NCBI GenBank assembly: GCA_021780395.1
Contig: JAJXYU010000260.1
Location: forward strand, 1-14,458
Source of the DNA: Pseudomonadota bacterium
Lineage (GTDB): Bacteria; Pseudomonadota; Gammaproteobacteria; Steroidobacterales; Steroidobacteraceae
Length of the DNA stretch: 14,458 nucleotides
Direction: 5' to 3'
Shown here one piece after another: positions 13,426-14,458 of the stretch (position 1 is its first letter; each line of letters starts with the position of its first letter). The notes under the pieces are model-generated. The model had not been told where the DNA came from. It saw only the letters and a list, made by a program, of their open reading frames with translations, and searched no databases. The translations under genes and the position numbers were made by a program.

Positions 13426-13638
13426 ATGAGCGAGGAGAAGCAGCAGAAATTCACCGCGAAGGTCCGCCGCGGCCTCGTCTGGGTGCATCGGATCGCCGAG
13501 GCGGAGCTCGCGAGGAAAAAGGCCGAATCGACCGGCGCGCGGATTTCCGGGTTCACCGCGAGCGAACTGCAGGACGTCGAGGCGGCGTTGACCTGGATCG
13601 AGCAGAACAAGGAATCGGGACCACCGGAATCGACCTGA
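13426..13638 (+). CDS. Small hypothetical protein, 70 residues
   Basis: Unrecognised short soluble protein, rich in Lys and Glu, with two likely amphipathic helices (about 8-35 and 43-60) and a GxxAxEL-like turn between them (ISGFTASELQDVEAALTWIE, 40-59). A clear Shine-Dalgarno GGAGG lies 7 bp upstream of the ATG. It lies between the exporter and a response regulator, with 52 bp to the latter, so co-transcription with the regulator is plausible. No function is proposed. Confidence 0.7.
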   Translation: MSEEKQQKFTAKVRRGLVWVHRIAEAELARKKAESTGARISGFTASELQDVEAALTWIEQNKESGPPEST

Positions 13639-13690
13639 GCCCGCGTGACGGGGCGGCCGAGGGAGGCGTGCCGATGACGCGAGGACGCGG

Positions 13691-14458
13691 ATGCGCAAGC
13701 GAGCGCTGATCGTCGACGACTCGAAATCGGCTCGCGTGGTGTTGAGCCGGATGCTCGAGAAGTACGGCATCGAGGTGGACATGGCCGAGTCCGCCGAACA
13801 GGCGATCCAGTACCTCGAGCATCAGCGGCCGGACGCGATCTTCATGGATCACCTGATGCCCGGCATGGACGGGCTGCAGGCCGTGAAAGTGATCAAGGAG
13901 GATCCGCGCAACGCGACGATCCCGATCATGATGTACACCTCGCAGGAAGGCGAGCTCTACGTCGGTCAGGCCCGCGCGCTCGGCGCGTTCGGCGTGTTGC
14001 CGAAACAGGTTCGGCCGGTCGACGTGTCGAAGGTGCTGTACGAACTGCACTTGTTGCCGGACCGGCGCGACTCCGAGAGTTCGGCGCTTGCACCGGTCGA
14101 CATCGAGGCGCCGGCCGCGGCGAAGCCGCCGGTGCCACCCGCCGGTGCCGACTCGACCAAGCGCCTCGAGACGGCGATTCGTGAACAGTCGGCGGACCTG
14201 CGCCGATTCGTCGTCGCGAGTCTCGACAGCTTCGCAGCGCGGATCGTCGGCGACGTCCGCGACCAGGCGACGAAGTCGCCGATCGAGCCCCTGCCCCCGC
14301 CGCCCCCGCCGCCGCGACCGCCCTGGCCGTGGATCGCCGCGACCGCGAGCGCAGTGCTCGCCGTGATCGCTTTCGGGGTGCTGTGGATGGGGGTGCGCGA
14401 CCGTCTCGCGGCCGCGCAGGCCGAGATCGCGACGCTCTCGGCGACCGCGACTCGTCTC
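13691..14458 (+). CDS. Response-regulator receiver protein with C-terminal membrane helix (3' end outside window)
   Basis: 256 residues are visible and the frame is still open. Residues 1-120 form a receiver domain with the acidic pair D9-D10, the phosphorylatable D53 in FMDHLMPGMDG, T83 and K105, all key residues intact, so phosphorylation by a histidine kinase is expected. A Pro/Ala-rich linker (121-155) is followed by a likely helix (157-193), a proline run (202-211) and a single membrane segment (about 213-233, WPWIAATASAVLAVIAFGVL). The end of the visible part looks like the start of a coiled coil. No DNA-binding or enzymatic output domain is seen so far. A receiver domain N-terminal to a membrane helix is an uncommon order. 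Start chosen at the only ATG just before the receiver; a GAGGA lies about 6 bp upstream. Confidence 0.88.
   Translation, partial: MRKRALIVDDSKSARVVLSRMLEKYGIEVDMAESAEQAIQYLEHQRPDAIFMDHLMPGMDGLQAVKVIKEDPRNATIPIMMYTSQEGELYVGQARALGAFGVLPKQVRPVDVSKVLYELHLLPDRRDSESSALAPVDIEAPAAAKPPVPPAGADSTKRLETAIREQSADLRRFVVASLDSFAARIVGDVRDQATKSPIEPLPPPPPPPRPPWPWIAATASAVLAVIAFGVLWMGVRDRLAAAQAEIATLSATATRL

Overview
The window is high-GC (roughly two thirds G+C by eye) proteobacterial chromosome, densely coded, with no mobile element, CRISPR array, rRNA or tRNA that I can see. ArgR, RraA, NudC, FlhC and YadG/YadH-type genes together point to a gammaproteobacterium, perhaps near the Xanthomonadales/Nevskiales, although a betaproteobacterium cannot be excluded. 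The placement is inference from gene content.

Left part (1-6549, minus strand): a very compact arginine biosynthesis operon read argR-argG-X-argC-argD-argF'-argB, with argB cut by the window edge. Three junctions (argG/X, X/argC, argD/argF') are ATGA overlaps and the remaining gaps are 8, 9 and 35 bp. Two ARG-box-like sites spaced exactly 21 bp lie just upstream of argR, so the operon is probably autoregulated. The transcarbamylase is not a classical ornithine transcarbamylase: it belongs to the N-acyl-ornithine group. At the one residue known to separate the acetyl from the succinyl enzyme it carries Ala, which in the characterised Xanthomonas enzyme gives succinylornithine activity. ArgG is of the divergent subtype I associate with such pathways. 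Gene X (3710-4798) is an unrecognised P-loop protein with a BioD/DUF1611-like C-terminal half, translationally coupled to both neighbours. It is the best candidate here for an undescribed step, for example making the N-acyl-glutamate.

Middle (6629-10819): a Yip1-type membrane protein and rraA on the minus strand; a divergent gene for a Lys/Arg/Ala-rich histone H1-like protein with KVAR repeats; a perfect 15-bp hairpin between convergent genes; then a minus-strand group flhC-like, nudC and a TSUP permease, apparently co-transcribed. The FlhC homologue has no FlhD partner or flagellar gene next to it in the window.

Right part (10870-14458, plus strand): an AT-rich divergent promoter region, an unrecognised 190-residue protein, a YadG/YadH-type ABC-2 exporter pair, a 70-residue hypothetical protein, and the start of an unusual response-regulator protein in which a receiver domain is followed by a Pro-rich linker and a membrane helix. 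That last gene runs off the window.
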